A DNA stretch of 64,000 nucleotides, from assembly GCF_029839275.1 (NCBI RefSeq), contig NZ_JAOCAH010000010.1:124001-188000 (forward strand), in the 5' to 3' direction. The notes beneath the pieces are model-generated. The model had not been told where the DNA came from. It searched no databases and saw only the letters and a list, made by a program, of their open reading frames with translations. The position numbers and the translations under genes were made by a program. This DNA is from Pseudomonas sp. GD03944 (GTDB taxonomy: Bacteria > Pseudomonadota > Gammaproteobacteria > Pseudomonadales > Pseudomonadaceae). Below are positions 56,647 to 64,000 of this stretch, in pieces; positions within the stretch are counted from its first letter, which is position 1, and each line of letters starts with the position of its first letter.

Positions 56647-58178
56647 GGGCCCTTGCGGTTGGTGGAGGAGGCGGCGCGGTCCGCCGGCAAGCGGCTGCGG
56701 CCTTCGGCCTGGCTGACGTGGAATTCGCCGCACAGGCTGGTCAGGTGCTCGGCCAGCTGGGTCAGGCGCTGGCTGTCTTCTGCCACTTCAGCGGCGTCGC
56801 GTGCGGTTTCACCGGCGATGCCCCGGACCTGTTCGATCAGGCGGGCGACTTCCTCGGTGGCGGCCAGCTGTTCCCGGGTGGACACGCCGATGGCCTGAAT
56901 CGCTTCGATCGAGCGGTGCACGTTGTCGAGCAGGGTGACGGTGCGTTCGGTGTGGCCCACACAGCGGGCGACGCCGGCGTGGCTCTGGGCCATGGCGCTG
57001 ACCGCATTGGCCGAGCCCTGTTGCAGGCGGGCGATCATGCCGTGGATTTCCCCGGTGGCCTGCTGAGTGCGCTGCGCCAGCTGCCGCACCTCATCGGCGA
57101 CCACGGCGAAGCCGCGGCCCTGCTCGCCGGCCCGGGCCGCCTCGATGGCAGCGTTGAGGGCCAGCAGGTTGGTCTGTTCGGCCACCGCGCGGATCACTTC
57201 CAGGACCTTGCCGATCTCCTGGGCTTCCCCGGCCAGGCTCTGCACCACCGCGCTGCTGTGGTCCATCTCGGCGGCCAGGGTGCGGATTTCCTGCTGCGTG
57301 GCGCTGATCGAGGCGGCGCCGGCTGCGGCATCGTCACCAGCCTGGTGGGCGGTGTTGGCGGCTTCTTCGGCGCTGCCGGACACCTCGCTGACGGCCCGGG
57401 TCATCTGGTCGATGGCGCTGCCCATCTGGGTGGTGGCCAGCAGCAGGGCGTCGGCGCCCTGGTTCAGCTCGGCGGTGGAGCGGCTCAGGTGCTGGCTGGT
57501 GTCGCGCAGCTCGTCACCGGCGCCCACGACCCGGCTGACCAGGTTGTCGAGCAGGTCGAGAAAACGGTTGAAGCGCTGGGCCAGGCGCTCGCTGGACGGG
57601 CTGCGGTACGCCAGGTCCACTGGCTGGCCGTCGCGCAGCAGGTGCGCCGAGGTGCGTTGCAGGTCTTCGCCGGCGGCGGCTTCCCGCGCGCCGTGGCGGG
57701 CCAGCACCACCAGGATCAGGGTCTCCACCACCACGTAGGCGGCATGGATCAGCACCACCGGCCAACCGGCACCTTCCTGCAGCAGGTAGATCGCGTCGCC
57801 GCTCTGCTGGGCGAGGAAGAACACCAGGTGGTGCACGGCGATCACCCCGGCGGCCAGCAGAATCGGCAACCAGTCGCGGTAATAGACCAGGAACGCGAGC
57901 AGCACGAACACGCTGAAGTGCATTTCGATCATGCCGTGGCTCTGCTGGATGTGCAGCGCGGACAGGACCATGAAGGCGACGCCGATCAGGCACCGGTAGG
58001 TGCGGGTGCCGGCGATCAGCGAGTACAGCGCCGACAGCGCCACGGCGCTGCCGCCGCCGATGACCAGCGCCGCGGCCCAGGTGCCGTGCCAGAAGGCCAG
58101 GCCGAAGGCGTAGAAGGTCATGCCCCAGAGCACGGCGAGCATCAGACGATCGGCTTGACGGTAGAACGTGCCAGACAT
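56625..58178 (-). CDS. Methyl-accepting chemotaxis protein with polytopic membrane sensor
   Basis: 517 aa from the ATG at 58178 (GGGAGGGAT upstream). Residues ~10-165 form about six hydrophobic helices with no large periplasmic domain. The cytoplasmic part has the signalling hairpin [20 protein letters not shown] and [19 protein letters not shown], flanked by long coiled coils ([20 protein letters not shown]). No CheR-binding pentapeptide is at the C-terminus. It probably senses a membrane-related signal such as redox or energy state, or uses a partner. Confidence 0.88.
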   Translation of the reverse strand: MSGTFYRQADRLMLAVLWGMTFYAFGLAFWHGTWAAALVIGGGSAVALSALYSLIAGTRTYRCLIGVAFMVLSALHIQQSHGMIEMHFSVFVLLAFLVYYRDWLPILLAAGVIAVHHLVFFLAQQSGDAIYLLQEGAGWPVVLIHAAYVVVETLILVVLARHGAREAAAGEDLQRTSAHLLRDGQPVDLAYRSPSSERLAQRFNRFLDLLDNLVSRVVGAGDELRDTSQHLSRSTAELNQGADALLLATTQMGSAIDQMTRAVSEVSGSAEEAANTAHQAGDDAAAGAASISATQQEIRTLAAEMDHSSAVVQSLAGEAQEIGKVLEVIRAVAEQTNLLALNAAIEAARAGEQGRGFAVVADEVRQLAQRTQQATGEIHGMIARLQQGSANAVSAMAQSHAGVARCVGHTERTVTLLDNVHRSIEAIQAIGVSTREQLAATEEVARLIEQVRGIAGETARDAAEVAEDSQRLTQLAEHLTSLCGEFHVSQAEGRSRLPADRAASSTNRKGPYRLQPA

Positions 58179-58296
58179 GGTATCCCTCCCACGGCCCGCG
58201 GAGGCGGGGCGCCAACGCAACGACCTTCAAGTTGTTGCAGAGGTGGGACGAAAGTGCAAATCGAAAGGCGCCCGGCCCGACTAAAGGTGTGCGGGC

Positions 58297-58878
58297 CTAG
58301 CGGTCGGGTGCGTCCTGCCAGGCGCAGAAGCAGCCCACCGCCAGGGTGTTGCTGGCATTCACCCGGCGTCCGTCGGCCAGGGCTTCGAGGATGGGCTCGA
58401 TGAAGCTGTTGCTCGAGGTGCAGGTCAGGCCTTCGCTGTAGGGGCCGAAATAGGCCAGTTCGCCGTTGCGGTCCCAGATGGCCACGGCCGGGCTGGCGGG
58501 CAACTGCTCGGCGCCCTGCAGGTTGTCGAGCGGTTGCAGACCGCTGAGGCTGCGGGGCAGCTGGCCGCTGGTGCCGGCTTTCTGCACGGCATAGAACGCC
58601 ACACCCTGGGGCGCGTAGTGCTCGATCAGTTCGCCCAGGTGTTGCTGGTTGCCGACGTTGCACGGGCAGGCCGGATCCCAGAAGTGCACCAGGCGGATCG
58701 GACCGGGGCCGGCCAGCTCGATGGGCAGGCGCAGTTCGGCGCCGGAGAACAGTGCCGTCTGGTCGCTGAACGAGCGCATGTAGCGGGCTTCGAACCACCA
58801 GAACGCCACCACCATGGCGATGATCCAGGTCACGGCGATGAGGCCGGCGAGGAGGGATTTGCGTGAAGGTCGAGGCAT
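58297..58878 (-). CDS. DUF6436-like membrane-anchored thioredoxin-fold protein
   Basis: 193 aa from the ATG at 58878; the frame's earlier start at 58938 runs into the promoter. One N-terminal transmembrane helix (LLAGLIAVTWIIAMVVAFWW) precedes a thioredoxin-like domain: IRLVHFWDPACPCN occupies the active-site position with Cys71-Pro-Cys73 in place of CxxC. Three more cysteines (153, 183, 185) include a second C-x-C, VGCFCAW, at the C-terminus. It is periplasmic-facing. A redox or metallochaperone role is an inference from the cysteines. Confidence 0.72.
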   Translation of the reverse strand: MPRPSRKSLLAGLIAVTWIIAMVVAFWWFEARYMRSFSDQTALFSGAELRLPIELAGPGPIRLVHFWDPACPCNVGNQQHLGELIEHYAPQGVAFYAVQKAGTSGQLPRSLSGLQPLDNLQGAEQLPASPAVAIWDRNGELAYFGPYSEGLTCTSSNSFIEPILEALADGRRVNASNTLAVGCFCAWQDAPDR

Positions 58879-59044
58879 GGGGGCGCAGTCTGCGTGGTGC
58901 ACGGTAAAATGGGCGGCCCGTCGCATCAGGCGGGGCATCGAGGGGCGCTAGCTTGCCACGCCGCGCCCGACAGCTGAATATCGACAGCCTGCCGGCGAGC
59001 ATGAAGGTGCCGCCGGGATGTCTGCCCGATCGACGGAAAGCCTT

Positions 59045-59977
59045 ATGTCAGCGAGTTTTCAGCCTGATCTGCTGGTCGCCAGCCTGCGACCCTTGGCCGC
59101 AGCGGCAGCCCTGTCGCCCGCAGAACAGGTTTACCGGTCCTTCTATGGGTTCGAGCAGAGCCTGTTGCCCAGCCGCCTCGGCTTCTTCCAGGCAGGGCCC
59201 TACCGCATCGCCGCTCAGGTCTGGTGGCCCCGGGCGCCCCGGGCGACCCTGATCCTGCTGCATGGCTACTACGACCACAGCGGCCTGTACCGGCATGTCA
59301 TCGACTGGGCGCTGGGCATGGGCTTTGCCGTGCTGGCGCTGGACCTGCCGGGGCACGGGCTGTCCAGCGGCGCGCGGGCCAGCATCGACGACTTCGCCGA
59401 GTACCAGACGGTGCTGCAGGCCGGCCTGGCCCAGGCCGCCGAGCTCGACCTGCCGGCGCCCTGGCACCTGTGCGGCCAGAGCACCGGCGGGGCGATCCTG
59501 TTGGATTACCTGCTGACTGGCGAGCCGGCGGCTGACATCGGCGAAACCATCCTGCTGGCGCCGTTGGTGCGGCCTAGGGCCTGGGCCTGGTCGCAGCTCA
59601 GCTACCGGGTGATGCGCAACTTCGTGAAGGAAATTCCCCGGCGTTTCAGCGAGAACTCCCACGACCCGGTGTTCATCGACTTCCTGCAGAACCGTGACCC
59701 CCTGCAACCGCGCAACCTGCCGACCGCCTGGGTCGGTGCCCTGAGCCAGTGGGTGCCGCGTATCGAGCGGGCCGCGCGCAGTACCCGCAGCCCGCTGATC
59801 GTGCAGGGCGAGGCTGACATGACGGTGGATTGGCGGCACAACCTGGGGGTGCTGGAGGACAAGTTCGCGTCGCCGAAGATCTTTCGCCTGCCCGAGGCGC
59901 GGCATCATCTGGCCAATGAAGTGCCGGCGCTGCGTCAGCGCTACTTCGATTTTCTCAGCCAGCGCCTGGCCGGCTGA
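59045..59977 (+). CDS. Alpha/beta hydrolase, serine aminopeptidase S33 / monoacylglycerol-lipase-like
   Basis: 310 aa from the ATG at 59045 with GGAAAG upstream. The nucleophile elbow is GQSTGG, the oxyanion region LLHGYYDHSGLYRH, and the acid and base fit VQGEADMTVDW and ARHHLANE. ALDLPGHGLSSGARASIDDF is typical of the Hydrolase_4 family. No signal peptide is present. It likely hydrolyses an ester of a lipid or small molecule in the cytoplasm. It ends 6 nt from the convergent DUF2059 gene. Confidence 0.82.
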   Translation: MSASFQPDLLVASLRPLAAAAALSPAEQVYRSFYGFEQSLLPSRLGFFQAGPYRIAAQVWWPRAPRATLILLHGYYDHSGLYRHVIDWALGMGFAVLALDLPGHGLSSGARASIDDFAEYQTVLQAGLAQAAELDLPAPWHLCGQSTGGAILLDYLLTGEPAADIGETILLAPLVRPRAWAWSQLSYRVMRNFVKEIPRRFSENSHDPVFIDFLQNRDPLQPRNLPTAWVGALSQWVPRIERAARSTRSPLIVQGEADMTVDWRHNLGVLEDKFASPKIFRLPEARHHLANEVPALRQRYFDFLSQRLAG

Positions 59978-59983
59978 CGCGCT

Positions 59984-60751
59984 TCAGATGCCCTGGGGCG
60001 CGGGCGCCAGGTCGGCGCTGCTCTGGCCCACGGCCAGGCCGGAACGCAGGGCGGTCAGGGCCGCCTGGTAATAGGTCTTGCCGGCTTCGGACTGGGCGAA
60101 ACCGACGAATTCCTCCAACTCCGGGTCGGACAGCTCTCGGTAGACGTGCAGCAGGGTATTGTCGATGTCGGCGCCGATCTGCTCCATCAGACGCTGACGC
60201 TGGCTGTTGAGCAGGGCATGGGCCGAATCGCCACCGAACAGGCCGGGCAGCATCTGGCTCAGGCTGTCGGCGGCCACACCCGCCAGGGCCAGGCTGACTT
60301 CGGCACCGGCGGCTTCAGCCGGCAGGGCCTGGGCCAGGTGGCGAATCAGCAGGCGGCGGGTGGCGTCGGCTTCGATGCGCGGCAGGCCGTCGGCATGGCG
60401 GGCCAACTGGTCGCGGCGGGTGGCCAGCACTTCGGCCTGAACGATCTTGCGGCCCAACGGGGATTGGAAGAACTGCAGGGCAGGCTTGGGATCGGCCAGG
60501 GCCTCACGCAGGCTCTGCTGGGCGCGCTGGTCGATGGCAAGCGGGGCGAAACGCTGGTTGCTGTTGGTCACCAGGGCCTGGAACACCGCCGGCGGCAGGC
60601 TGCTGCGGTAGCGCTCCTGGGCAGCCGTGAGGGCGTCGTTGAAATGCGCGCGCTGTTCCGGCCAGCCGGCCGCCTGGTACAACTCGGAGTGGGTATCGGC
60701 CAGGCTGGGCAAGCTTGCGAGTAACAGCAAAACGAAGGAAAGAACGCGCAT
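59984..60751 (-). CDS. DUF2059-type exported protein
   Basis: 255 aa with a signal peptide (MRVLSFVLLLLASLPSLAD). The mature part is helical. A C-terminal segment, LLHVYRELSDPELEEFVGFAQ followed by EAGKTYYQAALTALRSGLAV, matches DUF2059. It is periplasmic and of unknown function. It is divergent from the 2OG oxygenase gene. Confidence 0.75.
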   Translation of the reverse strand: MRVLSFVLLLLASLPSLADTHSELYQAAGWPEQRAHFNDALTAAQERYRSSLPPAVFQALVTNSNQRFAPLAIDQRAQQSLREALADPKPALQFFQSPLGRKIVQAEVLATRRDQLARHADGLPRIEADATRRLLIRHLAQALPAEAAGAEVSLALAGVAADSLSQMLPGLFGGDSAHALLNSQRQRLMEQIGADIDNTLLHVYRELSDPELEEFVGFAQSEAGKTYYQAALTALRSGLAVGQSSADLAPAPQGI

Positions 60752-60837
60752 ACAGACTCCTGTCTAGCGGACGGCTATTTTCAATGGCCAGTCGGAGCTT
60801 GTCGAGGCGTTGCGCGCACACTGGTAGAATCGCCGGC

Positions 60838-61461
60838 ATGCCTACCGAATCCCACAGCGCCCTGTATGCGCGCATCGTCGACGACCTGGCCGAGCACGGC
60901 TGGTCGATTCAACCGCTCTTCGCTCCAGAGGGTCTGACCGCCGAACTGGCCGATGAGTGCCGTTTGCGTGCCGAGCGCGGCGCCCTGGCGCCGGCCGGCG
61001 TTGGCCGGGGCAATGCCCTGGCGGTGCGCGAGGCGGTGCGCGGTGACAGCATCGAATGGCTGGAAGCGGGGCAGTCCGAAGCCTGCGACCAGTACCTGGC
61101 GCTGCTGGACGGCCTGCGCCAGGCAATCAACCAGGGGCTCTACCTGGGGTTGGAGGACTACGAAAGCCACTTCGCCCTGTACCCGCCCGGTGCTTTCTAC
61201 CAGAAGCACCTCGACCGGTTTCGCGACGACGACCGCCGTACGGTATCGGCGGTGCTGTACCTCAATGAAGGCTGGCAGGACGAGCAGGGCGGCGCGTTGC
61301 GCCTGTACCTCAAGAACGGCGAGGTGCGCGACGTGCCGCCCCGGGCCGGTTGCCTGGTGGTGTTCCTCTCCGCCGACCTGCCCCATGAAGTGCTGCCCGC
61401 CACCCGCGAACGCCTGTCGCTGACCGGCTGGTTCCGCCGCCGGGGCGACGGCCCGCTCTAG
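60838..61461 (+). CDS. 2OG-Fe(II) oxygenase, prolyl-4-hydroxylase type (PPHD-like)
   Basis: 207 aa from the ATG at 60838. The iron ligands are His124 and Asp126 (YQKHLDRF) and His183 (LPHEVLPA); a 2OG-binding Arg follows in RERLSLTGWFRR. It matches the Pseudomonas PHD enzyme (PPHD) that hydroxylates a proline in the switch I loop of EF-Tu and resembles human HIF prolyl hydroxylases. It is cytosolic and oxygen-dependent. Neighbours match PA0310. The EF-Tu target is carried over from the P. putida work, not shown here. Confidence 0.87.
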   Translation: MPTESHSALYARIVDDLAEHGWSIQPLFAPEGLTAELADECRLRAERGALAPAGVGRGNALAVREAVRGDSIEWLEAGQSEACDQYLALLDGLRQAINQGLYLGLEDYESHFALYPPGAFYQKHLDRFRDDDRRTVSAVLYLNEGWQDEQGGALRLYLKNGEVRDVPPRAGCLVVFLSADLPHEVLPATRERLSLTGWFRRRGDGPL

Positions 61462-61538
61462 CATTGCTGGTGAGCCCAGTGTCCACGAGCGCCCTGGGTC
61501 AGCCAAATGAAACGAAACCGCCCGAACCAGGAGGAGCC

Positions 61539-62039
61539 ATGCAGAAGATTCTGGTCAGCCGCTGCCTGTTGGGTCATCACGTACGCTACGACGGCGGTGC
61601 CCATGGTCCCTTTGGTGTGCTGCAGCGCTGGCAGGCGGAAGGGCGCATTGTCCCCTTGTGCCCGGAAGTGGCGGGTGGCCTGCCCACACCCCGTCCTCCG
61701 GCCGAGATTCCGGGTGGCCAGGGCGCTGCTGTGCTCGATGGTGTGGTGCAGGTGGTAACCGTTGACGGTGAGGACGTCACCGCGGCCTTCGTCGAGGGTG
61801 CCGAGCAGGCCTTGGCACTGGTGCAGCGCCACGGTATCCGCCTGGCGCTGCTCAAGGCCCGTAGTCCGTCCTGCGGCAACCTGGAGAACTACGACGGCAC
61901 GTTCACCGGGCGCAAGGTGGCGGGCGAGGGGGTGACGGCTGCGCTGTTGCGGCGCGCGGGTGTCCGGGTGTTCAACGAGGCGCAACTGGCCGAGGCGGAT
62001 GCCGCGCTGGCTGAGCTCGAGCGTGGCGACGGCAACTGA
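61539..62039 (+). CDS. DUF523 family protein
   Basis: 166 aa from the ATG at 61539 after AGGAGGAG. The conserved cysteine motifs are SRCLLGHHVRYDGG, PLCPEVAGGLPTPRPPAEI and ARSPSCGNLENYDG, which probably bind a metal or cluster. The function is unknown. Some relatives are fused to DUF1722 and linked to 2-thiouracil desulfidase activity (TudS); that is a plausible lead. A strong bidirectional terminator separates it from serA. Confidence 0.85.
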   Translation: MQKILVSRCLLGHHVRYDGGAHGPFGVLQRWQAEGRIVPLCPEVAGGLPTPRPPAEIPGGQGAAVLDGVVQVVTVDGEDVTAAFVEGAEQALALVQRHGIRLALLKARSPSCGNLENYDGTFTGRKVAGEGVTAALLRRAGVRVFNEAQLAEADAALAELERGDGN

Positions 62040-62067
62040 GCGTGGCACTCATAAAGCAGCGCCCATG

Positions 62068-62097
62068 AAAAAAGGGAGGCCAGTGGCCTCCCTTTTT
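62068..62097. terminator. Bidirectional terminator between DUF523 gene and serA
   Basis: AAAAAAGGGAGGCC-AGT-GGCCTCCCTTTTT has a perfect 13-bp stem with A and T flanks, so it serves both convergent genes. Confidence 0.94.
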
Positions 62098-62111
62098 CGT
62101 ACCCGGATGAC

Positions 62112-63341
62112 TCAGAACAGGACGCGGCTGCGGATGGTGCCGTGAACGTGCTGCAGTTTTTCCAGGGCCAGGTCGGAGTACTCGGCGTCGACGTCGATCA
62201 CCACGTAACCCACCTTGTCGTTGGTCTGCAGGAACTGACCAGAGATGTTGATGCCGTTGTCGGCGAAGACCTTGTTGATCTCGCTCATCACGCCCGGCAC
62301 GTTCTCGTGGATGTGCAGCAGGCGGTGCTTGCCCGGGTGAGCCGGCAGGGCCACTTCCGGGAAGTTGACCGAGGATACCGAGGTACCGTTGTCGCTGTAC
62401 TTGACCAGTTTCTCGGCCACTTCCAGGCCGATGTTGGCCTGGGCTTCGGCAGTGGAGCCACCGATGTGCGGGGTCAGGATCACGCGATCCAGGCCACGCA
62501 GCGGGCTTTCGAACTCTTCATCGTTGGACTTCGGCTCGACCGGGAACACGTCGATGGCGGCGCCGATCAGGTGCTCGTCCTTGATCGCGGCGGCCAGGTG
62601 ATCCAGCTCGACCACGGTGCCGCGGGCGGCGTTGATCAGGATGCCGCCCTTCTTCATGGCGCGGATTTCCTTCTCGCCGATCATCCACTGGGTGGACGGC
62701 AGCTCAGGCACGTGCAGGGAAACGATGTCGCACATGCCCAGCAGGTCATGCAGCTTGCCGATCTGTGTGGCGTTGCCCAGCGGCAGCTTGGTCACCACGT
62801 CGTAGAAGAACACCTGCATGCCCAGGGCTTCGGCCAGGACCGAGAGCTGGGTGCCGATCGAGCCGTAGCCGACGATGCCCAGTTTCTTGCCGCGGATCTC
62901 GAAGGAGTTGGCCGCGCTCTTGATCCAGCCACCACGGTGGCAGGAGGCGTTCTTCTCGGGAATGCCACGCAGCAGCAGGATGGCCTGGGCCAGTACCAGT
63001 TCGGCCACCGAGCGGGTGTTCGAATACGGGGCGTTGAACACGGCGATACCGCGCTCACGGGCAGCGTCCAGGTCGACCTGGTTGGTGCCGATGCAGAAGC
63101 AGCCGACGGCGACCAGCTTCTTCGCGCAGTCGAAGACTTCGGACGTCAGCTGGGTGCGGGAGCGGATGCCGATGAAGTGGGCGTCGGCGATCTTGCTTTT
63201 CAGCTCTTCGTCGGACAGTGCGCCCTTGAGGTACTCGATGTTGGTGTAGCCGGCAGCCTTCAGGGTGTCGACGGCATTCTGGTGGACGCCTTCGAGAAGA
63301 AGGAACTTGATCTTGCTCTTGTCGAGAGAGGTCTTGCTCAT
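62112..63341 (-). CDS. serA: SerA, D-3-phosphoglycerate dehydrogenase
   Basis: 409 aa from the ATG at 63341; the frame's upstream ATG at 63467 has no support. The substrate domain comes first, then the NAD domain (GIVGYGSIGTQLSVLAEAL), the catalytic Arg/Glu/His set (INAARGTVVELDHL; ILTPHIGGSTAEAQ), and a C-terminal ACT domain (residues ~330-409, HENVPGVMSEINKVFADNGI) that binds serine as feedback inhibitor. It starts the serine pathway and, like P. stutzeri SerA, may also reduce 2-oxoglutarate to D-2-hydroxyglutarate. Confidence 0.96.
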   Translation of the reverse strand: MSKTSLDKSKIKFLLLEGVHQNAVDTLKAAGYTNIEYLKGALSDEELKSKIADAHFIGIRSRTQLTSEVFDCAKKLVAVGCFCIGTNQVDLDAARERGIAVFNAPYSNTRSVAELVLAQAILLLRGIPEKNASCHRGGWIKSAANSFEIRGKKLGIVGYGSIGTQLSVLAEALGMQVFFYDVVTKLPLGNATQIGKLHDLLGMCDIVSLHVPELPSTQWMIGEKEIRAMKKGGILINAARGTVVELDHLAAAIKDEHLIGAAIDVFPVEPKSNDEEFESPLRGLDRVILTPHIGGSTAEAQANIGLEVAEKLVKYSDNGTSVSSVNFPEVALPAHPGKHRLLHIHENVPGVMSEINKVFADNGINISGQFLQTNDKVGYVVIDVDAEYSDLALEKLQHVHGTIRSRVLF

Positions 63342-63526
63342 CGGAGTACCTGTTGTCCCACAAATGGTGTCAGGAGGGGGCCGGACGTGGCCGACCAGAG
63401 CCCGTGGATCGGCTCGGGGGCACGACTCACGGGGTGCGTATGCTAGCATACGAGCCCCGCGAAACACCCGCCCCTGGCAGATGAAGCGTGCTCAGGGTGA
63501 CCATGAAACGTTTGAGAGTTCCGTAG

Positions 63527-64000
63527 ATGACCAACCCTGCCCTGATCGAAGAGCTGAAGACACTGGTTGAACCCGGCAAAGTGCTGACCGACGCCGATTC
63601 CCTGGCCACCTACGGCAAGGATTGGACCAAGCATTTCGCCCCGGCGCCCAGCGCCATCGTCTTCCCCAAGACCATCGAGCAGGTGCAGGCCATCGTCCGC
63701 TGGGCCAACCAGCACAAGGTCGCGCTGGTGCCGTCCGGCGGCCGTACCGGCCTGTCGGCCGCAGCCGTGGCGGCCCATGGCGAAGTCGTGGTGTCGTTCG
63801 ACTACATGAACCAGATTCTCGACTTCAACGAATTCGACCGCACCGTGATCTGCCAGCCGGGCGTGGTCACCGCCGCCCTGCAGCAGTTCGCCGAAGACAA
63901 GGGCCTGTACTACCCGGTTGACTTCGCCTCGGCCGGTTCCAGCCAGATTGGCGGCAACATCGGCACCAACGCCGGCGGGATCAAGGTGATTCGCTACGGC
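63527..64000 (+). CDS. FAD-binding oxidoreductase, D-2-hydroxyglutarate dehydrogenase (5' part)
   Basis: 158 residues are visible before the window ends. The start ATG is at 63527. The N-terminal FAD_binding_4 domain shows PSGGRTGLSAAAVA and GSSQIGGNIGTNAGG, the two nucleotide-binding loops of the family. It is divergent from serA. In P. stutzeri, D2HGDH oxidises the D-2-hydroxyglutarate made by SerA, pulling serine synthesis forward and passing electrons to ETF. Its position equals PA0317 beside PA0316 (serA). Confidence 0.88.
   Translation, partial: MTNPALIEELKTLVEPGKVLTDADSLATYGKDWTKHFAPAPSAIVFPKTIEQVQAIVRWANQHKVALVPSGGRTGLSAAAVAAHGEVVVSFDYMNQILDFNEFDRTVICQPGVVTAALQQFAEDKGLYYPVDFASAGSSQIGGNIGTNAGGIKVIRYG

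Overview
The window looks like a chromosomal segment of a Pseudomonas species. The DNA is GC-rich and gene-dense, with many 4-nt ATGA start/stop overlaps. It carries the genus-typical fatty-acid initiation synthase FabY, the hisB-hisH-DUF2164-hisA-hisF cluster, dctBD/dctPQM, and Pseudomonas-type REP repeats. From memory, the order of about 10.5-51.5 kb follows P. aeruginosa PAO1 PA5181 down to PA5138. The order of about 53-64 kb follows PA0305 up to PA0317. The two blocks therefore meet near 51.5 kb. No prophage, insertion sequence, CRISPR array or integron was seen; the accessory character lies in local swaps and paralogue pairs.

Layout: (1) 1-9.1 kb: a partial SAM methyltransferase, a 52-aa protein, then a LysR regulator divergent from an acyl-CoA cluster (3-hydroxyacyl-CoA dehydrogenase, acyl-CoA dehydrogenase, Fe alcohol dehydrogenase, thioesterase), followed by a DUF2157/DUF4824 membrane pair. 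(2) 9.1-10.3 kb: two paralogous glycine-zipper envelope proteins with charged, His-rich tails. (3) 10.5-17 kb: FdhF/YdeP-type molybdoenzyme with FdhD, a LysR regulator, yrfG-like nucleotidase, nudE and cysQ. (4) 17-27.8 kb: fabY, an acyl-CoA ligase, and the C4-dicarboxylate TRAP system with its DctB/DctD two-component system and a good sigma-54 promoter. (5) 27.8-31.1 kb: dTDP-L-rhamnose genes rmlB-A-C-D. (6) 31.5-38.1 kb: catalase, tRNA-Thr, a methyltransferase, a polar amino-acid ABC transporter, tRNA-Phe. (7) 38.2-46.1 kb: yggX-mutY-asmA, an L-2-hydroxyglutarate-oxidase-like flavoprotein, a sterol-desaturase-like di-iron membrane enzyme, an OFA-family MFS carrier. (8) 46.4-51.5 kb: the IGP-synthesis part of histidine biosynthesis, then two tandem orphan periplasmic binding proteins. 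(9) 51.6-64 kb: an M20 amidohydrolase and Ntn-type acylase pair divergent from an AraC regulator, a chemoreceptor, a DUF6436 thioredoxin-like protein, an alpha/beta hydrolase, DUF2059, a 2OG-Fe(II) prolyl-hydroxylase-like enzyme, DUF523, serA, and a partial D-2-hydroxyglutarate dehydrogenase.

Functional links: SerA and the divergent D-2-hydroxyglutarate dehydrogenase form a known coupled pair for serine synthesis. DctB/DctD should drive dctPQM through the sigma-54 site at 24353-24368. The acylase and M20 genes are 18 nt apart and look like a two-step amide-hydrolysis module. A large nested inverted repeat lies in the promoter shared with the AraC gene and is the most striking undescribed regulatory signal in the window. 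Most of the rest is conserved Pseudomonas housekeeping. Statements about gene order in other strains are recalled, not computed.
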